This document shows positions 8,520-18,097 of a stretch of DNA of 64,000 nucleotides, piece by piece. Position 1 is the stretch's first letter; the number at the start of each line of letters is the position of its first letter. The notes below the pieces were generated by a model, which was not told where the DNA came from, did no database searches, and saw only the letters and a list, made by a program, of their open reading frames with translations. The translations under genes and the position numbers were made by a program. The DNA is from RGIG8748 sp045606045 (GTDB lineage Bacteria; Bacillota; Clostridia; UMGS1810): the NCBI GenBank assembly GCA_045606045.1, contig JAZURE010000032.1:1-64000 (forward strand). The letters are read 5' to 3'.

Positions 8520-8930
8520 TTGCGTAACAAGAATTTTTTTTATTTTATTGCTATACCGTTCCTTGCTATCCTTTGTGTACAACTCTGCCTTGCAAACAGC
8601 TCAACAAGAGATGTTTTTACCAACATAGAAACTGTCGAAGGTGTTTCATATGATTATGTATCCGCAAGAAATAAGGTGTATGTTGAGCTTAAGCTTATAT
8701 CGGGAATGCCGTCAAGTGATATAATAATTTTCTACAATACCCGAGAGGTCATTCGTTTTACCGAAAAGGCAGTTAGAATTCCCGTTGATTGTGACGGTAC
8801 GTTTCAGATACAAAATAATACAGGCAAAGAGCTTATCATAGATGCAAAAAGCAAGAAAGCAGAAAGTGTGTCTGTGGTTTGTCACAATATTCCCGAGGGA
8901 ATCACAACTTTCTGCTTTGTGGATATTTAA
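8520..8930 (+). CDS. Hypothetical secreted or membrane-anchored protein
   Basis: A 136-residue protein not recognised. It begins with a short basic stretch and a hydrophobic segment (FFYFIAIPFLAILCVQLCLA), which acts as a signal peptide or anchor. The rest is beta-rich and likely extracytoplasmic. The start is TTG with a weak GGTGAT upstream. Its stop codon overlaps that of the convergent hemZ gene. Confidence 0.6.
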   Translation: MRNKNFFYFIAIPFLAILCVQLCLANSSTRDVFTNIETVEGVSYDYVSARNKVYVELKLISGMPSSDIIIFYNTREVIRFTEKAVRIPVDCDGTFQIQNNTGKELIIDAKSKKAESVSVVCHNIPEGITTFCFVDI

Positions 8931-10357
8931 AGCAATTTGAGTATATTTTTTCTTTCTATCATTTCGTCTATTCTTTTTATGTATTCGGATACTTCCTTTA
9001 CATTAAATATTCTGTCGATTTTCGAGCCGTCTACAATCTTGGTAGAAGCACCTGCACCAAGTGCAAATATTGTCTGCACTTCTTCCATGATGTATATGTT
9101 GTACAGGCATTCATGACCTTTGTCGCAGTAACCTACATTTTCTAAATTTCCGAGCATATTTTTCTGTCTGTACATGTAGTAAGGCGATTTATTTAATCTG
9201 CTCATGGTATCCGAAGCTGCAAGAAGCATATTGTTTACTGTCTTTGTTGCGCTTGGGGTATAGGTAGAATATCTCTCGTCAAGGTATGAACCACGTTTTA
9301 TAGACATTGTATGTACAGTCACGCTCTGCGGATTAAGCTTTTCTATCTCCCTTAGGGTATGTTCAAAATCTGCTTCGTTTTCGTTCGGAAGACCTGCTAT
9401 TATATCTGTATTTATATGACCGAAGCCATATTTAACAGCCATATCATATGTATCGATAATTTCTTTGGGTGTATGGCATCTTCCTATGATATCCAGAGTT
9501 TTTTGATTCATGGTCTGGGGATTGATGCTTATACGGGATATGCCGTAGTCACGAATGATTTTAAGCTTCTCGGCATTAATGGTATCCGGTCTTCCTGCTT
9601 CGAGAGTAAATTCTCTTGTTTTGGATAAGTCGAAGCTTTCGTAAACCCCTTTTAGCAATCTTTCGAGTTGTTTTTCGTTTAATGCAGTAGGAGTGCCGCC
9701 TCCTATATATACGGTGTCTATATTAAGACCACGCTCTTTTATAATATCCGCTGTAGCGGATATTTCTTTTAACAAAGCGTCCATATAAGGCTCGGTAAGC
9801 TTGTTTGAAAACTTAATAGATTGTGATGTAAACGAGCAATAAAGACATCTTGTGGGGCAAAATGGTATACCCACATATAAGCTTATTGAGTTCTCTGGCA
9901 TGGTCTTTATAAGAAGTTTTTCCTTTTGTGCCACTTTAATTGCAAGCTCTGTCTTATCTGTGTTGCATTCGTATACACTTTCAAAACGATTTTTAATATC
10001 AGGTATTTGCATGCCTCTTTCGCTTAATTCCCGCACCATTTTACTTGGACGGATGCCAGTTATAAGCCCCCACGGAAGATTTGTGCCCAAAGCGGATTTG
10101 AATACTTCATTTATGGTTTTCTTTACATAAATCTTATTTTCACATTCTGCACAAAAACAGCTTTCATACTTTTTGCCGTCAAGCATCAATGCAGCCGTAT
10201 ACTTGTATTTGCCATTCGAATATATAACCTCGGATATAACATAATCCCCGTTTTCGGGGATTGTGTCTGTGAGTTCAATTTTAATTTTGGGAATGTGTGC
10301 GGTTATCATTTCACGAGATGCATATTCTTCGTTATGATTTTTAAGAATTAAATACAT
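8927..10357 (-). CDS. hemZ: Radical-SAM coproporphyrinogen dehydrogenase HemZ
   Basis: Oxygen-independent coproporphyrinogen III oxidase-like radical SAM enzyme of the HemZ type. The cluster-binding C-x-x-x-C-x-x-C is seen as CPTRCLYC, followed by the glycine-rich VYIGGGTPTALN and the HemN-like RISINPQTMN and GLPNENEADF motifs. HemZ proteins carry an extra N-terminal domain, present here as roughly the first 150 residues. The ATG at 10357 is chosen because GAGG lies 8 bases upstream; a longer start at 10396 would run into the hydrolase gene. Some family members have other porphyrin or unrelated roles, so the exact reaction is inferred. Confidence 0.88.
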   Translation of the reverse strand: MYLILKNHNEEYASREMITAHIPKIKIELTDTIPENGDYVISEVIYSNGKYKYTAALMLDGKKYESCFCAECENKIYVKKTINEVFKSALGTNLPWGLITGIRPSKMVRELSERGMQIPDIKNRFESVYECNTDKTELAIKVAQKEKLLIKTMPENSISLYVGIPFCPTRCLYCSFTSQSIKFSNKLTEPYMDALLKEISATADIIKERGLNIDTVYIGGGTPTALNEKQLERLLKGVYESFDLSKTREFTLEAGRPDTINAEKLKIIRDYGISRISINPQTMNQKTLDIIGRCHTPKEIIDTYDMAVKYGFGHINTDIIAGLPNENEADFEHTLREIEKLNPQSVTVHTMSIKRGSYLDERYSTYTPSATKTVNNMLLAASDTMSRLNKSPYYMYRQKNMLGNLENVGYCDKGHECLYNIYIMEEVQTIFALGAGASTKIVDGSKIDRIFNVKEVSEYIKRIDEMIERKNILKLL

Positions 10358-10367
10358 ACTGAATTCC

Positions 10368-10985
10368 TCATACAAATGGATTGTTGTTTTTCTCAAATTC
10401 TATAGTGGTGCGGTTTCCGTGACCGGGGTATACAATGGTACTCTCGCTTAAGGTGTACAGTTTGCTTTGTATGGAGTGCCTTAGAATATTAAAGCTTCCG
10501 CCTGGAAAATCAGTTCTTCCTACAGAACACTCAAATAAAGTATCACCGCTGAAAAGTGTGTCTTCGTACAGAACACATATGCTTCCTCTTGTGTGCCCGG
10601 GTGTGTGTATAATCCTGATGCAGTCATTTCCAAAGGGGAGAGTCTGTCCGTCTTTGACGATGAGGTCTGCTTTTGTTACAGGTGAGTGGGAGCCGAAAGC
10701 TGCGCAAAGATTTGTATTGGAATCGTTTAGTGCTTTTGCGTCATCTTCATGTATTATAACAGGAACATCAAACCTCTCTTTGACCTTGTCAAGAGCACCA
10801 ATATGGTCTACATGAGCATGCGTGAGAATGATGTATTTTAAATCGGCACCGCTGTCCTCAACCATTCTTACGGCAAGGGCGGGATTTGCACCGGGGTCTA
10901 CTACAAACATCTCGTTTGTAGCTTCATCGGTAACCATATAAAAATTTGCACCAAGCTCACCTAAGGGAGCAGTTTTTATAGTCAT
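10368..10985 (-). CDS. MBL-fold metallo-hydrolase (glyoxalase II-like)
   Basis: Metallo-beta-lactamase-fold hydrolase, 205 residues, with the two-zinc motif THAHVDHIGAL, a later histidine in TPGHTRGS, the aspartate FSGDTLF and a C-terminal PGHGNRTTIEFEK. This is the short YcbL/glyoxalase-II-like type that hydrolyses thioesters in many members; the substrate is not determinable. It ends 10 bp upstream of the hemZ start and begins 11 bp after relA ends, so it belongs to the leftward recJ-relA-MBL-hemZ run. Confidence 0.9.
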   Translation of the reverse strand: MTIKTAPLGELGANFYMVTDEATNEMFVVDPGANPALAVRMVEDSGADLKYIILTHAHVDHIGALDKVKERFDVPVIIHEDDAKALNDSNTNLCAAFGSHSPVTKADLIVKDGQTLPFGNDCIRIIHTPGHTRGSICVLYEDTLFSGDTLFECSVGRTDFPGGSFNILRHSIQSKLYTLSESTIVYPGHGNRTTIEFEKNNNPFV

Positions 10986-10996
10986 ATTTGTATACC

Positions 10997-13177
10997 TCAG
11001 TTATTTCTCGAAACTTCTACAATATCTTTGAGCCGTCCGAGCTTCTTTATAAGCACATTTAGCTGTTCGGTATTGGATACCTCTACGGAAACTTCCACAA
11101 TACCAAGTCCTTCCTTTGTGGAGCGTGCGTTGAGCGTTCTTAAGGACACCTTGGTATCGTTTACGATATTTGCAACCTCAAGCACAAGTCCGTCTCTGTC
11201 GGCACATACAATCTTGATTTTGGAAAGGTAAGAGGTGCTTGCATTGTTTTCCCAGGACACATCTATAAGTCTGGCTCGCTCCTCCTCATTCTTGTGTATA
11301 GCAGCTATATTTATGCAGTCCTGACGGTGTATTGATACACCTCTGCCTCTTGTTATATAGCCTATTATCTTATCCCCGGGTACAGGGCTGCAGCATTGTG
11401 AATATCGTATAAGGCAGTTGTGTATGCCCTTAACAACAATTCCGTCGGAGGATGATTTCTTTGACTTAACGGGCGAATCCAAAGAAAGACTTACAGGAAG
11501 CAACTCATCCTTGGTATTGTTCTTTTTATATTCGTCTTTTAATTTGTTTATGACATTAGTTACAACAAGACCGCCGTAGCCTATATTTGCATACAAGTCG
11601 TCCTCACTTGCATATCCATAGCGCTTTACAAGCTTGGTTATATATTCGGGCGAAGCTAAATTCAATGAAGAAAGTCCCTGACGGCGAATTTCCTTGTCTA
11701 TCATATCCTTGCCGAGCAGGATGTTTTCCTCTCGGTTTTCCTTTTTGAACCATGTGTTTATCTTGTTTCGTGCCTGACCTGTCTTTACAATCTTGAGCCA
11801 GTCCATGCTTGGTCCGTGTACTGAGGATGATGTTACTATTTCCACTATATCGCCGTTTTTGAGCTGATATTCAAGCGGAACGATTTTGCCGTTTACCTTG
11901 GCGCCCTGCATCCTGTAGCCTATGGCAGAGTGTATGCTAAACGCAAAGTCAATGGGTGTAGAACCCGCAGGGAAGGAGAGGACATCTCCTTTAGGTGAAA
12001 ATACAAACACCTGATCTGTAAAAAGGTCTATGCGCAAGGTCTGCAGGAATTCCTCTTCGCTTTTGGCATCGCTTTGAACATCGAGTATTTGTCTTACCCA
12101 TTGGAATTTTTGCTCTGTATCTATATCGTGTTTTTGCGGGTTTTCTTTGTACTTCCAATGCGCTGCGATACCGTTTTCGGCTACTTCGTGCATCTCCTTT
12201 GTGCGTATCTGTATTTCAAAGGGTCTGCCGTCCGTACCGATGACGGTGGTATGCAGGGACTGGTACATATTTGGCTTTGGCATTGCTATATAGTCCTTGA
12301 ATCTGCCGGGCATGGGTTTGTACAGCTCATGTGCGGCACCAAGGGCAGCATAACAGTCGCTTACCGTTTCTGTAACAATTCTTACTGCAAAAAGGTCATA
12401 TATCTGGTCAAGAGTTTTATTCTGGGTGTACATCTTTCTGTATATGCTGTAAAAGTGCTTGGGCCTGCCGTCTATAGTACATTTGATGTTAAGGGTTTCA
12501 AGCTTCTGCTTTAAATCAAACTTTATAATGTCGATGTACTTTTCGCGTTCCTGACGCTTTTGGTTAATTCCTTTTACTATTTCAAAGTATGCGATAGGGT
12601 CAAGGTATTTAAGTGATAAATCTTCAAGTTCCCACTTGATTTTATACATACCGAGTCTGTGGGCAAGAGGTGCAAATACGCTTAAAGTTTCGCGGGCTTT
12701 TTCCCTCTGCTTTTCCTCGCTCATGCTTATGAGTGTGCTCATATTGTGCATACGGTCTGCGAATTTTATTATTATAACTCGGATGTCGCTTGCCATGGCA
12801 AGAAACATTTTTCTGAGATTCTCCATATCTCTTTCTTCCTTGTTGGAGAATTCTATCTTTTCGAGTTTTGTAACACCGTCTACAAGCAAAGCCACCTGCT
12901 CACCAAAGAGTTTCTTTATATCCTCACTTGAATATTGCGTATCTTCAACTACATCATGGAGCAAAGCAGCGCATACGGAATCCACATCCATCTGCATTTC
13001 GGCAACAATAAGCGCTACTGCAAGGGGGTGGGTAATATAGGGCGTGCCGGAAATTCTCTTCTGGTCCTTGTGAGCCTCATATGCGAGATTGTATGCAGTG
13101 TGGATTTTTTCAATATTTGCTGATGGATTATTTAATTTTATAGTTTCTATAAGCTTTTCAAAAGTTTGCTTTGGCAT
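10997..13177 (-). CDS. relA: Bifunctional (p)ppGpp synthetase/hydrolase (RelA/SpoT, Rel)
   Basis: Long RSH enzyme controlling the stringent response by making and degrading (p)ppGpp. Domain order over 726 residues: HD hydrolase (HPLAVALIVAEM and ALLHDVVEDT, near residues 50-80), RelA/SpoT synthetase (VRIVTETVSDCYAALGAAHE, then PNMYQSLHTTVIG), TGS (about 390-450; VFVFSPKGDVLSFPAGSTPIDFAFSIHS), zinc-finger region with CCSPVPGDKIIGYITRGRG, and the C-terminal ACT domain. Both catalytic domains look complete. AGGAGG precedes the ATG. Confidence 0.96.
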   Translation of the reverse strand: MPKQTFEKLIETIKLNNPSANIEKIHTAYNLAYEAHKDQKRISGTPYITHPLAVALIVAEMQMDVDSVCAALLHDVVEDTQYSSEDIKKLFGEQVALLVDGVTKLEKIEFSNKEERDMENLRKMFLAMASDIRVIIIKFADRMHNMSTLISMSEEKQREKARETLSVFAPLAHRLGMYKIKWELEDLSLKYLDPIAYFEIVKGINQKRQEREKYIDIIKFDLKQKLETLNIKCTIDGRPKHFYSIYRKMYTQNKTLDQIYDLFAVRIVTETVSDCYAALGAAHELYKPMPGRFKDYIAMPKPNMYQSLHTTVIGTDGRPFEIQIRTKEMHEVAENGIAAHWKYKENPQKHDIDTEQKFQWVRQILDVQSDAKSEEEFLQTLRIDLFTDQVFVFSPKGDVLSFPAGSTPIDFAFSIHSAIGYRMQGAKVNGKIVPLEYQLKNGDIVEIVTSSSVHGPSMDWLKIVKTGQARNKINTWFKKENREENILLGKDMIDKEIRRQGLSSLNLASPEYITKLVKRYGYASEDDLYANIGYGGLVVTNVINKLKDEYKKNNTKDELLPVSLSLDSPVKSKKSSSDGIVVKGIHNCLIRYSQCCSPVPGDKIIGYITRGRGVSIHRQDCINIAAIHKNEEERARLIDVSWENNASTSYLSKIKIVCADRDGLVLEVANIVNDTKVSLRTLNARSTKEGLGIVEVSVEVSNTEQLNVLIKKLGRLKDIVEVSRNN

Positions 13178-13203
13178 ATATATTCCTCCTTGGGCAACAA
13201 TAA

Positions 13204-15186
13204 CTATGCCTTGTATTTTCTGTATGTTTCAGAGATGGTAAGGTCATTTTTACAGTCAAAATTAATTCCTTTTGTTATTGTGTATTCATCATCAGTTGAA
13301 ACAACATCCAGAATATTAAGTTCCTCAAAAACCCTGAGGGCAGTTTCAACCTTGGGGTTGATAAACTTTAGTTTTAGGTATCTGTCCGCTTTAACAAAGT
13401 CATGTTTCCGGAATGTGTTGCATCCTGAATATATCTTGCTTCTTATATCAACAAATATGTTTTTCAGTTCATCATATGTGAGATTTTTGGATAAGGGAGA
13501 AAATTTTATATCGCGTATTATAAATTGCGGACGCACTGTGCCTCTAAATGAATTGATGCCCAGGTTTCCCACAACGGATATATAGTCGCCTACACAAAAA
13601 TCCTTGATTGCTTCCGACATGGAAAATGCGGGAAATTCGCGTTTTGTGCCGTTTTGGGATACAGTAATAAAAGCGTGCTTTTTGTTTTGCGTATATCTGA
13701 TATCTTCTATACGAACATCCTTCACGCAGAATACAGGTGTGCGGTTTTCTATTCCGTACGGCTCAAGTACGGAGAGGGACTGTACATTGGCAAGCACAAT
13801 ATCCGACAGGGATATAACGCAGTCTACCTCTATAGAGGGAGTGCGCACCTCCTCTGTAAGAAGCGGTGCCATGTAAGAATCAATTTTTTTATAGAATTCT
13901 TCTGCACTGTCGGGCTTTAGTGTAAAACCTGCAGCAAGCTCATGACCGCCAAATCTTATCAATTCTTCCGAACAAGCGGTAAGAGCATCAAAAAGGTTTA
14001 TTCCCTTTATACTTCTGCCGGAAGCTTTGCCTGTACCATCGGGATTTATGCTTACTACGGCACTTGGTTTGTAGTACTTTTCTGTAATCTTTGAGGACAC
14101 AATACCTATTATTCCGTGCGCCCAGTTCTCTTTTGCCACAAGAATGAAATTTTTGCCTGAGAGCTTGTCTCTTTCTATGATTTCAATACATTCGTCAAAT
14201 ATTTTCTGCTCCGTTGTTTGTCTTAATTTATTGCAGTTGTCAAGCTCTTCTGCAAGAGAAAGGGCAGTCTTGTCGTTTGCTTCCAGAAGAAGCTTTACAG
14301 AATTCTGCGCATTTTGCATTCTTCCTGCGGCATTAAGCCTTGGAGCAATGGCAAAGCTTATATCGGCAGAGGTTATCTCGTCCTGCTTTATTCCAGCAAC
14401 AGTCATTACTGCCTTTATGCCGGAATTATCTGTGATTTTAAGCTTTTCAAGACCTTTGGAAACTATATAACGGTTTTCATCGCGCAGGGGCACCATATCC
14501 GCTACAGTTCCTATTGCAACTATATCGCAATATCTGTAAAATATGTCTTTGTCCATACCTGAATGTGCATATATCAGCTTAAAGGCAACACCTACACCTG
14601 CAAGTGCATCAAAAGGATAGGAGGCACTTGTGATTTTAGGATTGATTACTGACACAGCCTCCGGAAGAGTTTCCTTTAGGGCATGGTGGTCGGTTATTAT
14701 TACATCTATCCCTTGCTCTTTTGCATATGCTACTTCCTGTGTGGCGGTAATGCCTACATCCACAGTTATTATAAGTGTAATGTGTTGCTTTTTTAATGTA
14801 TCAATTGCGCCGCAGTTCATACCGTAGCCCTCTTGTATTCTGTCGGGTATATAGTATATTACATCAGCACCAAGCGATTTTAGATAATCAAAAAGAATAT
14901 AGGTTGCACTAATGCCGTCGACATCATAGTCGCCGTATACGGCAATTTTTTCCTTGTTTTTAAGCGCAATATTAATTCTGTCTACAGCCTTTTTCATATC
15001 GCTTAGCAGAAAGGGATTGTATAAAAGGCTCTCATCTGCAGACAAAAAACTTTTTGCATCATCAAAGCTGAATCCTCTTGCACAGAGTATATTTGCCACA
15101 AGAGGTGAAACATTAAGATTTTCTGATATACGCAGTGCTTCTGTATTGTCTATATTTGGCATAAGCCATTTTTTTGAGTTATACAA
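13204..15186 (-). CDS. recJ: Single-stranded-DNA-specific exonuclease RecJ
   Basis: 5'-3' ssDNA exonuclease of repair and recombination. DHH-family motifs are intact: YGDYDVDGISA (motif I), ITVDVG, TDHHALKE (motif III) and VAIGTVADMVPL, followed by the DHHA1 domain with GIIGIVSSKITEKYYKPS and GGHELAAGF. The 660 residues cover the core plus the OB-fold. The first available start is TTG at 15186, because an in-frame TGA lies two codons upstream; its ribosome binding site is weak. relA follows downstream after about 25 bp. Confidence 0.93.
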   Translation of the reverse strand: MYNSKKWLMPNIDNTEALRISENLNVSPLVANILCARGFSFDDAKSFLSADESLLYNPFLLSDMKKAVDRINIALKNKEKIAVYGDYDVDGISATYILFDYLKSLGADVIYYIPDRIQEGYGMNCGAIDTLKKQHITLIITVDVGITATQEVAYAKEQGIDVIITDHHALKETLPEAVSVINPKITSASYPFDALAGVGVAFKLIYAHSGMDKDIFYRYCDIVAIGTVADMVPLRDENRYIVSKGLEKLKITDNSGIKAVMTVAGIKQDEITSADISFAIAPRLNAAGRMQNAQNSVKLLLEANDKTALSLAEELDNCNKLRQTTEQKIFDECIEIIERDKLSGKNFILVAKENWAHGIIGIVSSKITEKYYKPSAVVSINPDGTGKASGRSIKGINLFDALTACSEELIRFGGHELAAGFTLKPDSAEEFYKKIDSYMAPLLTEEVRTPSIEVDCVISLSDIVLANVQSLSVLEPYGIENRTPVFCVKDVRIEDIRYTQNKKHAFITVSQNGTKREFPAFSMSEAIKDFCVGDYISVVGNLGINSFRGTVRPQFIIRDIKFSPLSKNLTYDELKNIFVDIRSKIYSGCNTFRKHDFVKADRYLKLKFINPKVETALRVFEELNILDVVSTDDEYTITKGINFDCKNDLTISETYRKYKA

Positions 15187-15295
15187 AGTTCACACCACGC
15201 TTAAAGTTTTTATTCTGTCATTATAACATTTCTGTACATAAAGTGCAAGCTATAATTACACAATAAGAATAAAATGTAAATTTTTCCATTTGTTC

Positions 15296-15324
15296 TTGTA
15301 AACTGTTGCAAACTGTGTTACAAT
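15296..15324 (+). promoter_or_regulatory. Promoter of the atp operon
   Basis: TTGTAA, a 17-base spacer, TACAAT. It lies about 35 bp upstream of the first atp-associated gene and reads away from recJ. Confidence 0.65.
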
Positions 15325-15359
15325 ATATACCAAGAATTTTCTTTTTAGGGGTGCAACAC

Positions 15360-15596
15360 ATGTCAAAACCATTTGGATATAAAATTGCTGTTGCACTTAC
15401 TACGGTACTGCAGGCAGGGATATCCGCAGTCGTGCCTGTAGGCATATGTATATTGGGGGCGAGATTTCTTGTGGATAAATTTTCTCTCCCGGAATACACT
15501 ACACTTATTGGAATAATTCTGGGGGTGCTGTCGGGTTTTTACAGTATGATAAAATATATTTACTCAGCAATCAAAGCTACAGATAGCAGAAAATAA
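15360..15596 (+). CDS. AtpZ-like small membrane protein, first gene of atp operon
   Basis: A 78-residue protein with two hydrophobic helices (about residues 10-32 and 45-65), matching the AtpZ/AtpI-type proteins that head many clostridial atp operons and assist c-ring assembly or ion supply. The ATG at 15360 has AGGGGTG upstream and starts MSKPFGYK. A longer reading from 15306 would include the promoter-proximal leader and is unlikely. It is followed after 16 bp by the AtpI-like gene. Confidence 0.78.
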   Translation: MSKPFGYKIAVALTTVLQAGISAVVPVGICILGARFLVDKFSLPEYTTLIGIILGVLSGFYSMIKYIYSAIKATDSRK

Positions 15597-15612
15597 GTAA
15601 AGGAAGATTATT

Positions 15613-16029
15613 ATGTTTTTGAAGCAATCATCTAAACAAACACTCAAAATACTCATAGGCTCAGTTATACTGGCAGGCATTATGATAGCGGTGTTTGCAC
15701 TTTTGGGGTATTTTTCGCTTAGTGTTGTCTCGGGTGCTGCTTTGGGAATTGTAACTGCTGTTTTAAATTTCTTTCTTCTGGCACTTACACTTGAATATGC
15801 TCTTGGCAAAGGTGCTGGTAAGGCTCAGGGTATTATGGGACTTTCCTACACTGTAAGAATCGTTGTAATAGCGGTGATTGTTGTTTTTGCTATCAAAGCA
15901 CCTTATATAAACTATGTAGCTACCGCAATTCCTCTGGTGTTTCCGAGGATTGTGATATATGCCCTCAATTTCTTAGACAAGGATAAAAAGGAGGAGGTCG
16001 GCAGTGAACGGACCGCAGATACTATTTAG
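15613..16029 (+). CDS. atpI: ATP synthase subunit I (AtpI-like)
   Basis: 138-residue protein with about four transmembrane helices of the ATP synthase subunit I family, placed directly before atpB. Family members help assemble the c ring. Its end overlaps the start of atpB by 26 bp, which points to translational coupling. Recognition rests on topology and position more than on strong motifs. Confidence 0.8.
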   Translation: MFLKQSSKQTLKILIGSVILAGIMIAVFALLGYFSLSVVSGAALGIVTAVLNFFLLALTLEYALGKGAGKAQGIMGLSYTVRIVVIAVIVVFAIKAPYINYVATAIPLVFPRIVIYALNFLDKDKKEEVGSERTADTI

Positions 16030-16729
16030 AATACCCATATTTGGCGGGATACCTGTCACGGAGACTATCGTAAACATGTGGGTTATAATGGCAATCATTG
16101 CAATTATATCTATTTGGCTTGGAGCAGGGCTTAAACTAAGACCCGAGAGCAAAAAGCAAATTGTTGCAGAAAAGCTTGTTTCCATGCTTTATAAATTAGT
16201 TTCCGACACTATGGGCGAAAAGAATATAAAATACGCGCCGTATATAGGGACACTTTTTACACTGTCTATTTGCGGAAGCGTGTCCAGTCTTTTTGGTGTC
16301 CGTCCGTATACGGCAGACCTTAGTGTTACGCTTGGATGGGCGCTTGTTACCTTTATGATGGTACAGCTTACATCCATAAAAACAAACGGAATTCTTGGAT
16401 GGCTTGGAGGTTTTGTTAAACCCATACCGCTTCTTTTACCTCTTAACATAGTAAGTGAGGTTGCAAACCCGATTTCAATTTCGTTCCGTCATTTTGGAAA
16501 CATCGCGGCAGGTATGGTAATAACCTCATTGTTATACGGAGCGCTTGCATCGCTGAGTGCCGTAGTACTTCAGTTTATACCAAATGCCTTTATAAACTCC
16601 ATACCAATATTTCAGCTTGGTTTACCTGCAATTTTGTCGGTATATTTTGATTTGTTTTCGAGTTTTCTGCAAGCATACATTATTGTAATGCTTACAATGG
16701 TTTTCGTATCAGGAGCCTCAGAGGCTTAA
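16004..16729 (+). CDS. atpB: F1Fo ATP synthase subunit a
   Basis: Stator membrane subunit forming the two ion half-channels against the c ring. The 241-residue protein has about six helices. The conserved channel-helix segment with its essential arginine is seen in ISISFRHFGNIAAGMV (R in SFRHFGN). The start is GTG at 16004, strongly supported by GGAGGAGG, inside the end of atpI. The c-subunit residues (see atpE) suggest that the transported ion is sodium. Confidence 0.95.
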   Translation: MNGPQILFRIPIFGGIPVTETIVNMWVIMAIIAIISIWLGAGLKLRPESKKQIVAEKLVSMLYKLVSDTMGEKNIKYAPYIGTLFTLSICGSVSSLFGVRPYTADLSVTLGWALVTFMMVQLTSIKTNGILGWLGGFVKPIPLLLPLNIVSEVANPISISFRHFGNIAAGMVITSLLYGALASLSAVVLQFIPNAFINSIPIFQLGLPAILSVYFDLFSSFLQAYIIVMLTMVFVSGASEA

Positions 16730-16765
16730 ATATAAAAAAGTATTAATTTCAAGGAGGAATTTATT

Positions 16766-17023
16766 ATGTTAGAAAGAGCAATTGTTTTAGCAGCATCCGC
16801 AGTAGGCGCAGGCCTTGCCATGATAGCAGGTATAGGTCCCGGTATTGGTCAGGGTTATGCAGCGGGTAAGGCGGCAGAAGCCGTAGGAAGACAGCCCGAA
16901 GCAAAAGGTGATATTACATCCACAATGCTTTTCGGTTGTGCAGTAGCAGAATCCACAGGTATTTACGGTTTGGTTGTTGCGCTTATTCTTCTCTTTGCAA
17001 ATCCCCTTATAAATCTTTTGTAA
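16766..17023 (+). CDS. atpE: F1Fo ATP synthase subunit c with sodium-type ion-binding residues
   Basis: 85-residue hairpin proteolipid of the rotor ring. The glycine-rich inner helix (GAGLAMIAGIGPGIGQG) and the outer helix with the essential carboxylate are present. The ligand set P25, Q29, E62, S63, T64 and Y67 corresponds by position to P28, Q32, E65, S66, T67 and Y70 of the sodium-translocating Ilyobacter tartaricus ring. Sodium coupling is therefore predicted; this is inference from family structure. AGGAGG precedes the ATG. Confidence 0.96.
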   Translation: MLERAIVLAASAVGAGLAMIAGIGPGIGQGYAAGKAAEAVGRQPEAKGDITSTMLFGCAVAESTGIYGLVVALILLFANPLINLL

Positions 17024-17047
17024 TTTTCTAAGAAAGGCGTAGTACAA

Positions 17048-17554
17048 ATGGAAGAATTTTTGGCTTTTGTAACTATAGATGTATGGACGCTCATTTTTAC
17101 ATGGGGTAACCTTATAATACTTTTTCTTCTTATGAAAAAGTTTTTGTTTAAGCCCGTAAAAAACATGATTGATGCGCGCGAAGAGGAAATAAACTCCAAG
17201 CTTGACAGTGCGGATGAGAGTGTAAAAACTGCTAACCAAATGAAAGCAGAGTATGAAAATCTTCTTTCAGGTGCCAGGTCGGAGGCTGACGAAATTGTTA
17301 AGACCGCCACAAAAAAGGCGATGCTGAAGGAAGAGGAAATCCTTTCCGAGGCGCACGACAAGGCGCGAGGCATAATGGAACGCGCGCAGGCAAAAATCGA
17401 GCTTGACAAAAAGAAGATGGCAAACGATGTTAAAAACGATGTGGCTTCCATGGCGATATCTATAGCATCCAAGATAATCGAAAAGGATTTGTCGGAAAAG
17501 GACAATGAAGCTATAATAGAAAAATTCATAAACGAAATAGGTGATGATAAATGA
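17048..17554 (+). CDS. atpF: F1Fo ATP synthase subunit b
   Basis: Peripheral stalk subunit: one N-terminal transmembrane helix (about residues 10-32) and then a long charged coiled coil with regular heptad-like spacing (residues 40-160). 168 residues, the normal size. The last codons overlap the atpH start (ATGA-type overlap at 17551), so the two are translationally coupled. Confidence 0.95.
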   Translation: MEEFLAFVTIDVWTLIFTWGNLIILFLLMKKFLFKPVKNMIDAREEEINSKLDSADESVKTANQMKAEYENLLSGARSEADEIVKTATKKAMLKEEEILSEAHDKARGIMERAQAKIELDKKKMANDVKNDVASMAISIASKIIEKDLSEKDNEAIIEKFINEIGDDK

Positions 17555-18087
17555 GCGAATTAGTAGTAGGCTATGCCAAGGCGCTTTATTCACTTGCAAC
17601 GGATATGAAAACAGAAGATAAAATCCTTTCCCAAATGAAAGAAATTTCAGATTCGTTAAAGGAAAACCCTGATTTTATCAAACTTCTTAATTCGCCTGCT
17701 CTAACTCTCGAAGAGAGGCACAGGGCAGCAGAAAATGCCTTTGATGGTGCCGAAGAAATCCTTATTAATTTCATAAAGCTTCTTACAGAGGGCAGACTTA
17801 TGCACCTTTTTCAAAAATGTGAGAGAAGCTTTGAAAATGAATACAACATAAGTCACAATATTGAGGTTGTTACCGTAGAGAGTGCTTATGAGCTTAATGA
17901 CAGTCAAACGGCAGCACTAAAGAGCAAGCTTGAAGATATGACAGGAAAAAAGATTAAAATCAAATCCCTGCTTCGTCCCGAGCTTCTTGGCGGAATTGTT
18001 GTAAAAATGCGCGGTATTCAATATGATGGCAGTATATCCAAAAAACTGGATGATATATTTGGCGATATACACAATGTAATAGTATAG
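17551..18087 (+). CDS. atpH: F1Fo ATP synthase subunit delta
   Basis: OSCP/delta subunit that ties the b stalk to the top of F1. 178 residues with the family's start MSELVVGYAKALYSLA and the C-terminal conserved LLRPELLGGIVVKM. It overlaps atpF by 4 bp and lies 10 bp upstream of atpA. Confidence 0.95.
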   Translation: MSELVVGYAKALYSLATDMKTEDKILSQMKEISDSLKENPDFIKLLNSPALTLEERHRAAENAFDGAEEILINFIKLLTEGRLMHLFQKCERSFENEYNISHNIEVVTVESAYELNDSQTAALKSKLEDMTGKKIKIKSLLRPELLGGIVVKMRGIQYDGSISKKLDDIFGDIHNVIV

Positions 18088-18097
18088 GTGATAGCAT

